From contig JAFYXI010000023.1 of the NCBI GenBank assembly GCA_017546245.1, positions 23,964 to 87,963 on the forward strand: DNA of 64,000 bases, written 5' to 3'. A program made the position numbers and the translations under genes. The notes under the pieces were generated by a model that was not told where the DNA came from, did not search any database, and worked only from the letters and a program-made list of their open reading frames with translations. Positions 9,474 through 18,962 of the stretch are shown here, piece by piece. Source of the DNA: Clostridia bacterium (GTDB taxonomy: Bacteria; Bacillota; Clostridia; UBA1381; UBA9506). The stretch's first letter is position 1. Every line of letters starts with the position of its first letter.

Positions 9474-11267
9474 ATGGAAACGATTAAGGGTTTAAAAAGA
9501 ACACGTCTATGCGGCGAGTTTACAGTTGCTGATGTTGGCAGCACAGTAACAGTTATGGGCTGGACACAGTCATATCGTAACTTAGGCGGTGTAATTTTCA
9601 TTGACCTGCGTGACCGCAGCGGTATTTTGCAGGTGGTTTTTAATGGTGAAGACGATCGCGAAATGTTTGATAAGGCATACACAATCCGCAATGAGTTTGT
9701 TCTTGCCGTAACCGGTGAAATCGTAAACCGTGCTCCGGAAATTGTAAACAATAAACTTGCAACCGGTGCAATCGAGCTTAAAGCAACCGAGCTTCGTATT
9801 TTATCTAAATCAGAAACACCTCCGATTTATATTGAAGAAAACAGTAATGTTCGTGAAGATGTTCGTTTAAAATACCGTTATTTAGACCTTCGTCGTCCTG
9901 ATATGGTTCGATTGATGGAGCTTCGTCATCGAGTATGTAAATTAGCGCGTGACTACTATGACGAAAACGGATTTTTAGAAATAGAAACACCGATACTTGT
10001 TAAATCAACACCTGAAGGCGCTCGTGACTATTTAGTACCGAGCCGTGTTCATCCGGGTTCGTTCTATGCGCTTCCGCAGTCACCTCAGCTTTACAAACAG
10101 CTTTTGATGGTTTCGGGCATGGACAGATATTTCCAGATTGCAAAATGCTTCCGTGATGAAGATTTGCGTGCAGACCGTCAGCCGGAGTTTACACAAATAG
10201 ACTTAGAAATGTCGTTTGTTAACGAAGAAGACGTTATGACAATGAACGAAGGATTTATGAAGAAAATCTTTAAAGAGGTTTTAGGAAAAGACTTACAGAC
10301 ACCTTTCCGTCGCCTTCCTTACAAAGAGGCTATGGATCGCTTCGGTTCAGACAAGCCTGACACACGTTTTGGTTTAGAGCTTGTTAATCTTTCTGACATC
10401 GTTAAAGACTGCGAATTTAAAGTGTTTGCAGATACAATTAAAAATGGCGGCAGCGTTCGTGCCATTAACTTTAAAGATGGCGGTGCAAAGCTTTCGCGTC
10501 GTGATTTAGACGGACTTGTCGAATTTGTCAAAACCTATAAGGCAAAGGGCTTAGCATGGATTGTTGTTGGCGAAAACGAACTCAGATCATCAATTGCAAA
10601 GTTCTTTAAACAGGAAGAAATTGACGCAATACTTTCTGCTATGAATGCAGAGGTTGGCGATGCTGTTCTAATTGTTGCCGACAAAGACCAGGTTGTATAC
10701 GATTCACTTGGTGCACTTCGTTTAGAGCTCGCAAAACGTTTTGATTTAATTCCAGAAGGCGTTTACGACTTATTGTGGGTAACAGAATTCCCACAGTTTG
10801 AATACAGCGAAGAAGAAGACCGCTACGTTGCTAAACACCATCCGTTTACAATGCCGATGGAAGAAGATATCAAGCTTTTAGAAACCGAGCCGCAGAATGT
10901 TCGTGCTAAAGCTTACGATATGGTATTTAACGGCAACGAGGTTGGTGGCGGAAGCATCCGTATCAACAATACAGAGCTTCAGGCTAAAATGTTTAAAGCT
11001 CTCGGCTTTACAGAAGAAAGTGCAAACGAAAGATTCGGTTTCTTGCTTGAAGCGTTTAAATACGGCACACCTCCGCACGGTGGTATGGCATACGGTCTTG
11101 ACCGTTTGGTAATGCTTTTGGCAGGCCGTGACAGCATTCGTGACGTTATCGCATTCCCGAAGGTTAAGGACGCATCAGAGGTTATGAGTGCAGCACCGGG
11201 CGCAGTTGACGAAAAACAGCTGGGTGAGCTTTGCATTAAGCTTGAATTACCTGAAGAAAACAAATAA
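9474..11267 (+). CDS. aspS: Aspartyl-tRNA synthetase, bacterial type
   Basis: Class II synthetase of 597 residues. An N-terminal OB-fold (residues about 1-110) binds the anticodon. The catalytic core shows GARDYLVPSR, SPQLYKQLLM and FRDEDLRADRQPEFTQIDLE. A GAD insertion domain (about 290-420) marks the long bacterial type, and motif 3 reads GGMAYGLDRLVMLLAG. The ATG at 9474 follows GGAGG at 9461-9465, 16 nt after hisS. The hisS-aspS pair is typical of Firmicutes and shares the hisS promoter. Confidence 0.96.
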   Translation: METIKGLKRTRLCGEFTVADVGSTVTVMGWTQSYRNLGGVIFIDLRDRSGILQVVFNGEDDREMFDKAYTIRNEFVLAVTGEIVNRAPEIVNNKLATGAIELKATELRILSKSETPPIYIEENSNVREDVRLKYRYLDLRRPDMVRLMELRHRVCKLARDYYDENGFLEIETPILVKSTPEGARDYLVPSRVHPGSFYALPQSPQLYKQLLMVSGMDRYFQIAKCFRDEDLRADRQPEFTQIDLEMSFVNEEDVMTMNEGFMKKIFKEVLGKDLQTPFRRLPYKEAMDRFGSDKPDTRFGLELVNLSDIVKDCEFKVFADTIKNGGSVRAINFKDGGAKLSRRDLDGLVEFVKTYKAKGLAWIVVGENELRSSIAKFFKQEEIDAILSAMNAEVGDAVLIVADKDQVVYDSLGALRLELAKRFDLIPEGVYDLLWVTEFPQFEYSEEEDRYVAKHHPFTMPMEEDIKLLETEPQNVRAKAYDMVFNGNEVGGGSIRINNTELQAKMFKALGFTEESANERFGFLLEAFKYGTPPHGGMAYGLDRLVMLLAGRDSIRDVIAFPKVKDASEVMSAAPGAVDEKQLGELCIKLELPEENK

Positions 11268-11301
11268 TTTTTGTTTTGTTCACAAAACGTACACAAATAT
11301 A

Positions 11302-11310
11302 TGATATAGT
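11302..11310 (+). promoter_or_regulatory. Probable extended -10 promoter of the Gld-like ABC operon
   Basis: TGA at 11302-11304 followed by TATAGT at 11305-11310. No good -35 lies 17 nt upstream (TTGTTC at 11276-11281 is 23 nt away), so an extended -10 may carry it. Transcription would start near 11317, at the base of the following hairpin. Confidence 0.45.
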
Positions 11311-11314
11311 TTAA

Positions 11315-11343
11315 AATGCCGCATACTTCGGGTGTGCGGCATT
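11315..11343 (+). other. Strong hairpin at the 5' end of the ABC operon mRNA
   Basis: AATGCCGCATAC (11315-11326) pairs with GTGTGCGGCATT (11332-11343): 12 bp with one G-T pair and a TTCGG loop. No T run follows, so it is a poor terminator. It may shield the 5' end of the downstream mRNA, or form the 3' end of the aspS transcript after processing. Confidence 0.55.
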
Positions 11344-11372
11344 ACTGGAATATAAGTTTAGGAGGTTATCAG

Positions 11373-12524
11373 ATGGTTGAAATTAAAAATTTAACCAAAA
11401 AATATGGCGATAATCTGGCTGTAGACAATATTTCTTTTACCGTTTCTAAAGGTGAAATATTGGGATTTTTAGGACCTAACGGCGCAGGAAAATCGACCAC
11501 AATGAATATTTTAACCGGTTATTTATCATGCACAGACGGTGAAGTTAAAATTGACGGCTACGATATTTTAGACAATCCTATCGAGTCTAAAAAAAGAATA
11601 GGCTATCTGCCTGAACATCCGCCGCTTTATATGGATATGACGGTAGCTGAATATTTAGACTTTGTATATGAGTTAAAGGGTGTTAAAGAAGATAGAGCAG
11701 AGCATTTAGGCAAGATTATGGAAGCGGTTAAAATTACAGATGTAAAAGACCGATTAATTGCAAATCTTTCTAAAGGATATAAACAGAGAGTTGGTCTTGC
11801 TCAGGCAATGGTGGGAAATCCTGAGGTTTTAATCTTGGACGAGCCTACTGTTGGTCTTGACCCTAAGCAGATTATTGAAATCCGCGATGTTATTAAAAAA
11901 CTGGGAAGAGAGCATACTGTTATTCTTTCTTCGCATATTCTGCAAGAGGTTAATGCAATTTGTGAACGTGTTATTATTATAAACAAAGGTCGCTTGGTTG
12001 CTAGTGATACAGCAGAAAACTTAGGCAAGTCAATTTCTAACGAAAATAAATTCCAGTTGCGTGTTTCAGGCGACGAACGTTCTATTTTAGATGCGTTAGA
12101 AGGTATTTCGGGCATTAAATACATTAAATCCTTGGGTCGCAAAGAGGCGGGCTCGATTGACTTTGTTATCGAGGCAGAGCCTAATGTAGATGTAAGAACA
12201 CCTATATTTAACGCTTTGGCACAGAACGGATTGCCAATTTTAGCAATGCAGGCAATGGACTTGAGTTTAGAAGATATCTTCTTAGAGGTTACTCAAAATT
12301 CTACTGATGTTAATGCCGTATATGAAAATGTATCTGAAGACGAAATTGAATTAGTTGGTTCTTCAAAAGATGCAAAAGAATTTGAGGAAGTAAAAGCAGC
12401 AGAACAGGCTAAAGAGGCAACTGTTGCCGAAGTAGCACATCCGGCAGAACCTGCTGAAGCCGCAGAACCTGCCCCGGTAGCAGAACCTGCTCATAAAGCA
12501 CAAGAAGAGGAGGGTGAAGAATAA
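11373..12524 (+). CDS. ABC transporter ATPase, GldA-like, with acidic Ala/Pro tail
   Basis: The 383-residue ATP-binding subunit of an ABC-2 type system. Walker A GPNGAGKST is at residues 34-42, the signature LSKGYKQRVGLAQAM near 131, and Walker B VLILDEPTVGLDP near 151-163. GldA-type sequence follows to about residue 320. The last 60 residues are low-complexity and rich in Ala, Glu and Pro (AEPAEAAEPAPVAEPAHK), which normal family members lack. The ATG at 11373 follows AGGAGG. Transported substrate unknown; gliding function should not be inferred from the name. Confidence 0.9.
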   Translation: MVEIKNLTKKYGDNLAVDNISFTVSKGEILGFLGPNGAGKSTTMNILTGYLSCTDGEVKIDGYDILDNPIESKKRIGYLPEHPPLYMDMTVAEYLDFVYELKGVKEDRAEHLGKIMEAVKITDVKDRLIANLSKGYKQRVGLAQAMVGNPEVLILDEPTVGLDPKQIIEIRDVIKKLGREHTVILSSHILQEVNAICERVIIINKGRLVASDTAENLGKSISNENKFQLRVSGDERSILDALEGISGIKYIKSLGRKEAGSIDFVIEAEPNVDVRTPIFNALAQNGLPILAMQAMDLSLEDIFLEVTQNSTDVNAVYENVSEDEIELVGSSKDAKEFEEVKAAEQAKEATVAEVAHPAEPAEAAEPAPVAEPAHKAQEEEGEE

Positions 12525-13258
12525 TGAAAGCAATTTTAACAAGAGAATTTAAGTCATACTTCAGATCTCCTATCGGTTTTGTATTTTTAGCGGCATTTTT
12601 CTTTTATGCTTCGCTTCAGTTCGTCTTTATTAACCTTAGAGGTCAGATGACGCTGATGAAATATTTTTTTGAAAATATAAGTATGATATTTATTTTTGTT
12701 ATACCGATTTTAACAATGCGAACCTTTGCAGAAGAACGAAAAAGTAAAACAGACCAGTTGCTGTTAACCGCTCCGGTTAAAGTGACAGATATAGTTTTAG
12801 GAAAGTTTTTTGCAGCGGCAGGGGTGCTGTTGTTGGCGGTTGTAGCTACTATGTTCTATGTTTTAGTATTAAACAGCTACGGCGAACCGGTGTTTAGTGA
12901 AATATTCATCGGCTATTTAGGACTATTCTTAATGGGCACGTTCTTTATATCGCTTGGTATGTTCTTATCATCGCTTACGCAAAGTCAGGTGATTGCCGCA
13001 GTTTCAACGCTTGTAATAGTATTCTTTTTGTGGTTTTCATCAAGCCTTAGCTTAAACTTTGCTGCTATGATGAGCGGAGTTTTTCATTGGCTCGGAGTAT
13101 TTTTAGACTGGCTTGTTGACTTTTTGGCAATTAACAATCGTTTTGCAGATTTTACTTTAGGTGTGCTTAACTTTGTTCCTGTATTCTATTTTGTCAGCTT
13201 AACTGCGCTGTTTTTACTGCTGACAGTATGTGTTATCGAGAAAAGGCGGTGGAAATAA
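12524..13258 (+). CDS. ABC-2 permease, GldF-like
   Basis: A 244-residue membrane protein with about six transmembrane segments, beginning with FVFLAAFFFYASLQF. It contains the block RTFAEERKSKTDQLLLTAPV, typical of ABC-2/GldF permeases. Its start codon overlaps the ATPase stop (TAATG), with GAGGAGGG upstream at 12507-12514, so the two are translationally coupled. It forms the channel with the ATPase above and works with the GldG-like protein below. Confidence 0.88.
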   Translation: MKAILTREFKSYFRSPIGFVFLAAFFFYASLQFVFINLRGQMTLMKYFFENISMIFIFVIPILTMRTFAEERKSKTDQLLLTAPVKVTDIVLGKFFAAAGVLLLAVVATMFYVLVLNSYGEPVFSEIFIGYLGLFLMGTFFISLGMFLSSLTQSQVIAAVSTLVIVFFLWFSSSLSLNFAAMMSGVFHWLGVFLDWLVDFLAINNRFADFTLGVLNFVPVFYFVSLTALFLLLTVCVIEKRRWK

Positions 13259-13261
13259 GTG

Positions 13262-14677
13262 ATGAAAAAGAATAAAAAAGCATTGCGTTATTCAGTAAAC
13301 TCCTCTGTTATTATAGTGGGAGCAATCATTATAACACTTCTTTTAAATGCTGTTTTAGTAACTTTAAATGACAGATTTTCTTTGGAAATCGACTTTACCG
13401 AGGATGGCATTTATGAACTGACAGACACTACAAAAGAGCTTTTAGACAAGCTTGAAACTGATGTTGAAATGATAATGTTTACAAACGGCACCCAAACCGA
13501 AACGGTTGATATGTTAAAAACGGTGCTTAGCAAATATACACAGCACAGCTCTAAGCTGTCTGTAAGAGAGATTGATTTAGTCAAATCACCGTCAGATGTT
13601 ACCGCATATAAAGAAGTTATCGAGGCGGATAAATTTACTGTCGGTTCTTTGGTGTTAAAAAGTGCGAATAAAACCGAATTTGTAAGCTCAGCGAACTTTG
13701 TTACTACGGATGGATACAGCAATATCGAACGTTCTGTAACATCAAAGCTCGTGAATTTTGTAGACGGAATGTCGTTATCAGAAATCACGTTTACAAGTGG
13801 TCACGGAGAGGAAAAAGCAAGCTCTACCCAAACGGTGCTCGAGACAGATGCATATAGAATCGCAACGCTTGATACCTTAACGCAGGATTTTCCTTCAGAT
13901 AAAAATTCTCTGGTTATAATTAATGCACCACAGAATGATTTTTCGGCAGAGGAAATAGAAAAGCTTGATGCATATTTAGACCGCGGCGGAAATGTTATGA
14001 TAGCCTTTGACCCGCTGATAGAAACAAAGCTTGAACGTTTAGAAAGCTATTTACAAGCTGACTGGGGTATTATCCGCAGTAACAACATAGTTGTTGATCA
14101 AAAACAACAGATAACAGGTACTCCGTATTCTATACTTCAGTTTACAGACCACGACATCGTAAAGCCTGTTAAAGAAGAAAGCAGATATGTTGTTACATCG
14201 TTCTCTAACAGCTTAGAAATCGCTCCTGAAGTTCCGCAGAGTGTAACAGTTAAAGAAGTGCTTACCACAACGCAGGATGCAACAGAAACGAATATAGAAA
14301 GCCTTTACGGCGGTGTAGCAATGCCTGATGCAAGAGTTGGCAAATTTAACGTTATGGTTGCGGCAAGCCGTGATAACTATATTATGGAGGACAACAAGAC
14401 ATTTACCGGTCACCTTGTTGTGTGCGGTTCAGAGTCGATGTTTAACTCAGTTATTTTAGAATCGCGTTTTGCAAATGAGGATGTATTTTTAAATGCTGTA
14501 AACTGGATGAAAGGTTCTGACTCGGGTATATCTGTAAGAATTAAACGTATGCCGGGCGGCGCTTTAACAATAAGTCAGGGACATTTCTGGACTTGGTTTG
14601 TTATTTTGGTAGTAGCAGTTCCGTTAGGACTTTTAATTTCTGGATTAGTAATTTGGTTAAAAAGAAGATATAAATAA
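13262..14677 (+). CDS. GldG-like auxiliary ABC transport protein
   Basis: A 471-residue membrane-anchored protein with one N-terminal transmembrane segment (about residues 12-35), a large extracytoplasmic domain of the ABC_transp_aux type (FTSGHGEEK, DRGGNVMIAFDPL) and one C-terminal transmembrane segment ending in WLKRRYK. The start could be ATG 13262 or GTG 13259, both just after the permease stop; I chose the ATG for its spacing from GGCGGTGG. In related operons a DUF4340 protein often follows; here none is present. Confidence 0.82.
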   Translation: MKKNKKALRYSVNSSVIIVGAIIITLLLNAVLVTLNDRFSLEIDFTEDGIYELTDTTKELLDKLETDVEMIMFTNGTQTETVDMLKTVLSKYTQHSSKLSVREIDLVKSPSDVTAYKEVIEADKFTVGSLVLKSANKTEFVSSANFVTTDGYSNIERSVTSKLVNFVDGMSLSEITFTSGHGEEKASSTQTVLETDAYRIATLDTLTQDFPSDKNSLVIINAPQNDFSAEEIEKLDAYLDRGGNVMIAFDPLIETKLERLESYLQADWGIIRSNNIVVDQKQQITGTPYSILQFTDHDIVKPVKEESRYVVTSFSNSLEIAPEVPQSVTVKEVLTTTQDATETNIESLYGGVAMPDARVGKFNVMVAASRDNYIMEDNKTFTGHLVVCGSESMFNSVILESRFANEDVFLNAVNWMKGSDSGISVRIKRMPGGALTISQGHFWTWFVILVVAVPLGLLISGLVIWLKRRYK

Positions 14678-14770
14678 AAAGGTGATGTTAAAAAACTCTG
14701 GAACGCAAGAAAAGAAAATAATATATAATATCAGTGAAATAATTATTTTACATTATTTGTATTAAGGGAG

Positions 14771-14794
14771 AAAAATCGAATTTTTTCGATTTTT
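14771..14794 (+). terminator. Terminator of the Gld-like ABC operon
   Basis: AAAAATCGAA (14771-14780) pairs with TTCGATTTTT (14785-14794) around a TTTT loop. It is the first hairpin after the GldG-like gene. Confidence 0.65.
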
Positions 14795-14816
14795 CATAAA
14801 ATTTAAACTTTTCTTG

Positions 14817-15086
14817 CTATCAACAAACTTCGCCACTCGAGCGTCGAAACACACCTGCCGTGTTCAGATTTTCTTTACAAGAAAGAAAATCGTTCACGTT
14901 AGCAGGCGGTTTCTCCTTTTCATTCAAAGGCACTTGCCTTTGAATGATGAAGGAACAGATGCGAAGTGAGTAAAGTGGTTGGCATAAGCCGACCACGCAA
15001 AAAACGGAGCCATCTGTGACGTTATACGCCTTCGGGTAACCCAAAGCTAAAGCTTTGGCTCAGTTTGTTAATTCCAAAGCTTTTTT
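14817..15086 (+). repeat. Structured gene-free intergenic element with nested inverted repeats
   Basis: About 270 nt without a credible gene but dense in hairpins. They are CCTGC/GCAGG enclosing CGTG/CACG and GATTTTCTTT/AAAGAAAATC (about 14851-14907); the 12-bp perfect repeat CATTCAAAGGCA/TGCCTTTGAATG (about 14920-14945); ACAGATG/CATCTGT enclosing GTGGTTGGC/GCCGACCAC (about 14955-15017); and CCAAAGC/GCTTTGG (15041-15058). The last competes with AAAGCTTTGG/CCAAAGCTTT plus T run (15049-15086). It may be a mobile non-coding repeat or a structured RNA. I see no second copy in this window. Confidence 0.5.
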
Positions 15087-15104
15087 CCTATCCCCTAACA
15101 AAAC

Positions 15105-15150
15105 AAAGGTGGCTTTTAAAAAGTCAATTGACTTTTTAAAAGCCACCTTT
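15105..15150. terminator. 46-bp perfect palindrome, bidirectional terminator
   Basis: Positions 15105-15127 are exactly self-complementary to 15128-15150, with no loop bases. Each half begins AAAGGTGGC. It lies between the plus-strand ABC operon and the minus-strand valS operon that converge here, with T-rich sequence on both sides, so it can end transcription from both. Confidence 0.8.
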
Positions 15151-15166
15151 ATTTTTATAGTTAAAC

Positions 15167-15475
15167 CTATTCAAAATCAAATTCTTCCTGCATTCTCTTT
15201 TTAAATTCTTCAAATGCCATATCAAGCTCTGCCTCGTCTTCAACAAGGGCTAAAGCTTCGTTGCATTCATCATCTGTGTGAAGTGTGAAAATTAAAACTT
15301 CGTCAGCTTCTTCATCTTCTGCGCTGATTAAGCAAACGTAAATCTCGCCGTTAAATTCAAAACTGTCAATATGTTCAAACTCGTGCGGATTTCCTTCTTC
15401 ATCAAGCAGAGTAACGAATCTGTTTTCTTCGTCTTCGGCATTTTCCATACCGGGAACTTTTGTATTTTCAGCCAT
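15167..15475 (-). CDS. DUF1292 family protein
   Basis: A very acidic cytosolic protein of 102 residues with the DUF1292 pattern FVTLLDEEGNPHEFEHIDSF followed by YVCLISAED. The function of this family, common in Firmicutes, is not established. The ATG at 15475 has AGGAGGTTTG upstream. It is the last gene of the pgsA-valS operon and ends at a bidirectional terminator. Confidence 0.88.
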   Translation of the reverse strand: MAENTKVPGMENAEDEENRFVTLLDEEGNPHEFEHIDSFEFNGEIYVCLISAEDEEADEVLIFTLHTDDECNEALALVEDEAELDMAFEEFKKRMQEEFDFE

Positions 15476-15493
15476 TGGCTCAAACCTCCTTAA

Positions 15494-18133
15494 TTACTGA
15501 TAATTTTTAATGCTTTCAAGAACTTTTTCAAGCATCTGCTTATATTTTTCACCTTTGCGTTTTTCTTCTTCTACTACCTTTTCAGGAGCCTTTGCGATAA
15601 AACCCTGATTTGACAGCTTACCTTCAACGCGCTTAATTTCGCTTTCTAAGTTTTCTTTTTCTTTGTTTAAACGAGCCAACTCTTTTTCGCGGTCAACCAG
15701 GTCGTCAAGCGGCATAAATATCTGAGCTGATTCAACAACGCAGGATACTGCATTTTTCGGAGCTTCGCCTGCATCGTCGGTAACTAAAACCTCGGATGCA
15801 CCGGCAAGTTTTTCAAAGAATGTTGTGCCTTGTGCGAACACATCTTTTTTAGCTGTTACAATAATTACTTTTGCACGTTTTGACGGCGGAATATTCATTT
15901 CGCTTCTCTGATTACGTACAGCCTTTAATGCTGATTTAATAAGCTCCATTTCATTTGATGCATCAGCGAATGAAAGCGCTTCGTCATACTTAGGCCAGCT
16001 TGCGATAACAATGCTTTCGCCCTCGTGCGGTAACTGCTGCCAGATTTCTTCTGTAATAAACGGCATAAACGGATGCAAAAGCTTTAATGTATTTGAAAGT
16101 ACATATGCCAAAACCTGCTGAGCAGCACGGCTTGACGGACAAGCTTCGTCATAAAGACGCGGCTTAACAAGCTCGATATACCAGTCGCAGTACTCGTCCC
16201 AGATAAAGTCATAAAGCTTGCCTACTGCAATACCTAATTCAAATTTATCAAGGTTTTCGGTTACTTCACGAACTAATGCATTATACTTGTCCAAAATCCA
16301 TTTATCTTCTAATGTCATTTCTGAAACATCAGGCAGTTCTAACTTATCAATTTTTAAATTCATAAGCACGAAACGTGATGCATTCCAGATTTTATTTGCA
16401 AAGTTACGGCTTGCTTCAACACGCTCGGTTGAAAAACGCATATCGTTTCCGGGTGAGTTACCGGTAGCTAAGGTAAAGCGCAGGGCATCAGCACCGTATT
16501 GTTCGATAACTTCAAGCGGGTCTATACCATTTCCTAAAGATTTACTCATTTTACGTCCCTGAGCATCACGCACAAGACCATGGAAGAGTACGTTTGAAAA
16601 CGGTGCTTTTCCGGTATGCTCCATAGAAGAGAATATCATACGGGCAACCCAGAAGAAGATAATATCATATCCGGTAACCAAAACATCGGTCGGGAAGAAA
16701 TATTTAAAGTCTTCGGTTTCTTCAGGCCAGCCTAAAGTAGAGAACGGCCACAGAGCAGAAGAGAACCATGTATCCAATACGTCCTCGTCCTGATGAACCT
16801 TGCCGCCGCACTTCGGGCATACTGTAATATCATCTTCGGTTACAGTTGTTTCGCCACACTCATCGCAATAAAATGCAGGAATGCGGTGACCCCACCAGAG
16901 CTGACGTGAAATACACCAGTCGTGAACGTTTTCCATCCAGTTTGTATATGTTTTTGTAAGACGTTCAGGGCTGAATTTAATAGTTCCGTCTTCAACAACT
17001 CTTAAGGCCTCTTTAGCAAGCGGCTGCATTTTTACAAACCATTGCTTGGATGTAATCGGCTCAACAGTTGTGCCGCAACGATAGCATCCGCCAACGTTAT
17101 GAGTGTGGTCTTCAATTTTTAAAAGTAAGCCTTCGGCATCTAAATCTGCAATCATCTGCTTGCGGGCTTCATAACGGTCAAGACCTTCATATTTTCCGCC
17201 AAAGCGGTTGATGGTTGCATCATCATTTAAAACTTTGATACATTCTAAGTTGTGTCTTAAGCCAACCTCGAAGTCGTTGGGGTCGTGTGCCGGCGTAATT
17301 TTAACAGCACCTGTTCCGAATTCTTTGTCAACATATTCGTCAGCAACAATCGGAATCTCGCGACCAACCAATGGCAGAATTAAGGTTTTGCCGACTAAGT
17401 GTGTATAGCGCTCGTCTTCAGGATGAACTGCAACAGCGGTATCGCCAAGCAGGGTTTCGGGACGGGTTGTTGCAATAATTACAAACTCGTCGCTATCCTT
17501 TACAGGATATTTAATATGCCAGAAGTGGCCTGCCTGTTCAGAATATTCAACCTCAGCATCAGATAAAGCTGTAGTACAGCTGGGGCACCAGTTTATAATA
17601 CGGTTGCCCTGATAGATAAGACCTTTTTCGTAAAGAGATACGAATACTTTTTTTACAGCCTTCGATAAGGTTTCGTCCATTGTAAAACGTTCACGGGTCC
17701 AGTCGCAAGAACTGCCTAACTTTTTAAGCTGGTTTATAATGCGGTCGCCGTAAAGCTTTTTCCACTCCCAAACACGTTCGGTAAATTTTTCACGACCTAA
17801 ATCGTAACGTGTAAGACCTTCTTCTTTACGCAAAAATTCTTCAACCTTAATCTGAGTTGCGATTCCTGCGTGGTCAGTTCCGGGAACCCAAAGAGTAGCA
17901 AAGCCTGCCATTCTTTTATAGCGGATTAAAATATCCTGCAGGGTTTCGTCAAGTGCGTGACCCATATGAAGCTGTCCGGTTACGTTTGGAGGTGGGATAA
18001 CAATAGTAAACGGTTTTTTGTTTTTGTCAATTTCGGGTGTGAAATATCCGTTATCCACCCAGGTTTTATACAGACGGTCTTCAACGTCTGCCGGATTATA
18101 GGTTTTATTCAGAGTTTTTTTAGTGTCTTCCAT
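15494..18133 (-). CDS. valS: Valyl-tRNA synthetase
   Basis: Class I synthetase of 879 residues that charges tRNA-Val. The HIGH-type motif reads [15 protein letters not shown] (about residues 43-57) and the KMSKS motif [11 protein letters not shown] (about 520). An editing domain lies between them ([17 protein letters not shown]), and a C-terminal coiled coil ends the protein ([17 protein letters not shown]). The ATG at 18133 follows GGAGG; an upstream in-frame TTG at 18148 is rejected. It overlaps the small membrane gene by 14 nt. No T-box leader is seen, unlike many Firmicutes valS genes. Confidence 0.96.
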   Translation of the reverse strand: MEDTKKTLNKTYNPADVEDRLYKTWVDNGYFTPEIDKNKKPFTIVIPPPNVTGQLHMGHALDETLQDILIRYKRMAGFATLWVPGTDHAGIATQIKVEEFLRKEEGLTRYDLGREKFTERVWEWKKLYGDRIINQLKKLGSSCDWTRERFTMDETLSKAVKKVFVSLYEKGLIYQGNRIINWCPSCTTALSDAEVEYSEQAGHFWHIKYPVKDSDEFVIIATTRPETLLGDTAVAVHPEDERYTHLVGKTLILPLVGREIPIVADEYVDKEFGTGAVKITPAHDPNDFEVGLRHNLECIKVLNDDATINRFGGKYEGLDRYEARKQMIADLDAEGLLLKIEDHTHNVGGCYRCGTTVEPITSKQWFVKMQPLAKEALRVVEDGTIKFSPERLTKTYTNWMENVHDWCISRQLWWGHRIPAFYCDECGETTVTEDDITVCPKCGGKVHQDEDVLDTWFSSALWPFSTLGWPEETEDFKYFFPTDVLVTGYDIIFFWVARMIFSSMEHTGKAPFSNVLFHGLVRDAQGRKMSKSLGNGIDPLEVIEQYGADALRFTLATGNSPGNDMRFSTERVEASRNFANKIWNASRFVLMNLKIDKLELPDVSEMTLEDKWILDKYNALVREVTENLDKFELGIAVGKLYDFIWDEYCDWYIELVKPRLYDEACPSSRAAQQVLAYVLSNTLKLLHPFMPFITEEIWQQLPHEGESIVIASWPKYDEALSFADASNEMELIKSALKAVRNQRSEMNIPPSKRAKVIIVTAKKDVFAQGTTFFEKLAGASEVLVTDDAGEAPKNAVSCVVESAQIFMPLDDLVDREKELARLNKEKENLESEIKRVEGKLSNQGFIAKAPEKVVEEEKRKGEKYKQMLEKVLESIKNYQ

Positions 18134-18344
18134 ACATGCCTCCTGCAATAAATATCATGGCAGCACCGATAATAACCAGCCACATGCCAATAATTTTTGT
18201 AATATAAATAATTTTGTTTTGTTTTTCCCTGGTTGCTTCGTCAGGCTTGTTTTGTTTTTTGGTAAGAATAGGTTTTACCGAAAAAGTTACCAAAGCTCCG
18301 ACGATGATTAACAGCCATGCGAAAACATTTGATAAGCTGTTCAT
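18120..18344 (-). CDS. Small two-helix membrane protein, function unknown
   Basis: A 74-residue protein with two hydrophobic segments (about residues 8-26 and 48-70) joined by a positively charged, Lys-rich loop ([17 protein letters not shown]). The ATG at 18344 has AAAGGAGATAG upstream. It starts 14 nt after pgsA and its 3' end overlaps the valS start by 14 nt, so it is translated as part of that operon. I do not recognise the family. Confidence 0.72.
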   Translation of the reverse strand: MNSLSNVFAWLLIIVGALVTFSVKPILTKKQNKPDEATREKQNKIIYITKIIGMWLVIIGAAMIFIAGGMYGRH

Positions 18345-18358
18345 AATCTATCTCCTTT

Positions 18359-18931
18359 TTAAATCTGTTTTTCTGATACTTTTTGAGATTTGCCGGGAAT
18401 ATATTCTTTGAATTTCTTTTGTTTTAAAAGATAAGAATATGTATATGTAATCATTGCAAAAAAACTAAGCGTAATACTTAGTGCAAGCATAACTGTGCAA
18501 ACAACAGAGTTTATTTGCGGACAGGTAAGAACAACACACAAGGTTAAAAACAGCATTACGGTATTTAGCTTGCCGAAAATGTTTGAGCGGACATATGTAT
18601 TTTTTGTGTAAAGAAAAATGCCGCCTAAAATCATTATAAATTCTTTTGCTGCCGCCATAATTACAAACCATAACGGAATCATATCAGTAAGCAGCATTGA
18701 CACAATAACCGTAATTTGCATAAGCTTGTCTGCCAGCGGATCCATAAGCTGCCCCCACCTGGTAGTAAGGTTATATTTTCGGGCGATATAGCCGTCTAAA
18801 ACATCGGTGATGCTTGCTAAAATAAAAATAATAGCACTAAAAAGCTTGTACTCACCCTCTATACAAAAAACTGCTATGTAGCACAGAATCATAAAGAAGC
18901 GTAGTGTAGTAAGCAGGTTCGGTATATTCAT
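18359..18931 (-). CDS. pgsA: CDP-diacylglycerol-glycerol-3-phosphate phosphatidyltransferase
   Basis: Integral membrane enzyme of 190 residues that makes phosphatidylglycerol phosphate. The CDP-alcohol phosphotransferase motif D-x2-DG-x2-AR-x8-G-x3-D-x3-D is complete in DVLDGYIARKYNLTTRW and GQLMDPLADK. About five to six transmembrane segments are visible. Two adjacent ATGs (18934 and 18931) follow an AGGGGG ribosome binding site; the second has the better spacing. It is the first gene of the minus-strand operon. Confidence 0.88.
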   Translation of the reverse strand: MNIPNLLTTLRFFMILCYIAVFCIEGEYKLFSAIIFILASITDVLDGYIARKYNLTTRWGQLMDPLADKLMQITVIVSMLLTDMIPLWFVIMAAAKEFIMILGGIFLYTKNTYVRSNIFGKLNTVMLFLTLCVVLTCPQINSVVCTVMLALSITLSFFAMITYTYSYLLKQKKFKEYIPGKSQKVSEKQI

Positions 18932-18962
18932 CATAAACCCCCTAAATATATCATATTTAATT

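Noticed and set aside
14685..14765. 26-codon frame after the GldG-like gene, perhaps a stub of a DUF4340 gene
   Set aside because: Related operons often have a DUF4340 gene here, but the frame is too short, its AGGTG abuts the ATG with no spacing, and the sequence shows no clear similarity.
14820..15044. 74-codon minus-strand open frame in the structured interval
   Set aside because: It runs through several perfect inverted repeats, has no good ribosome binding site and no recognisable domain. The frame looks like a by-product of the repeat structure.
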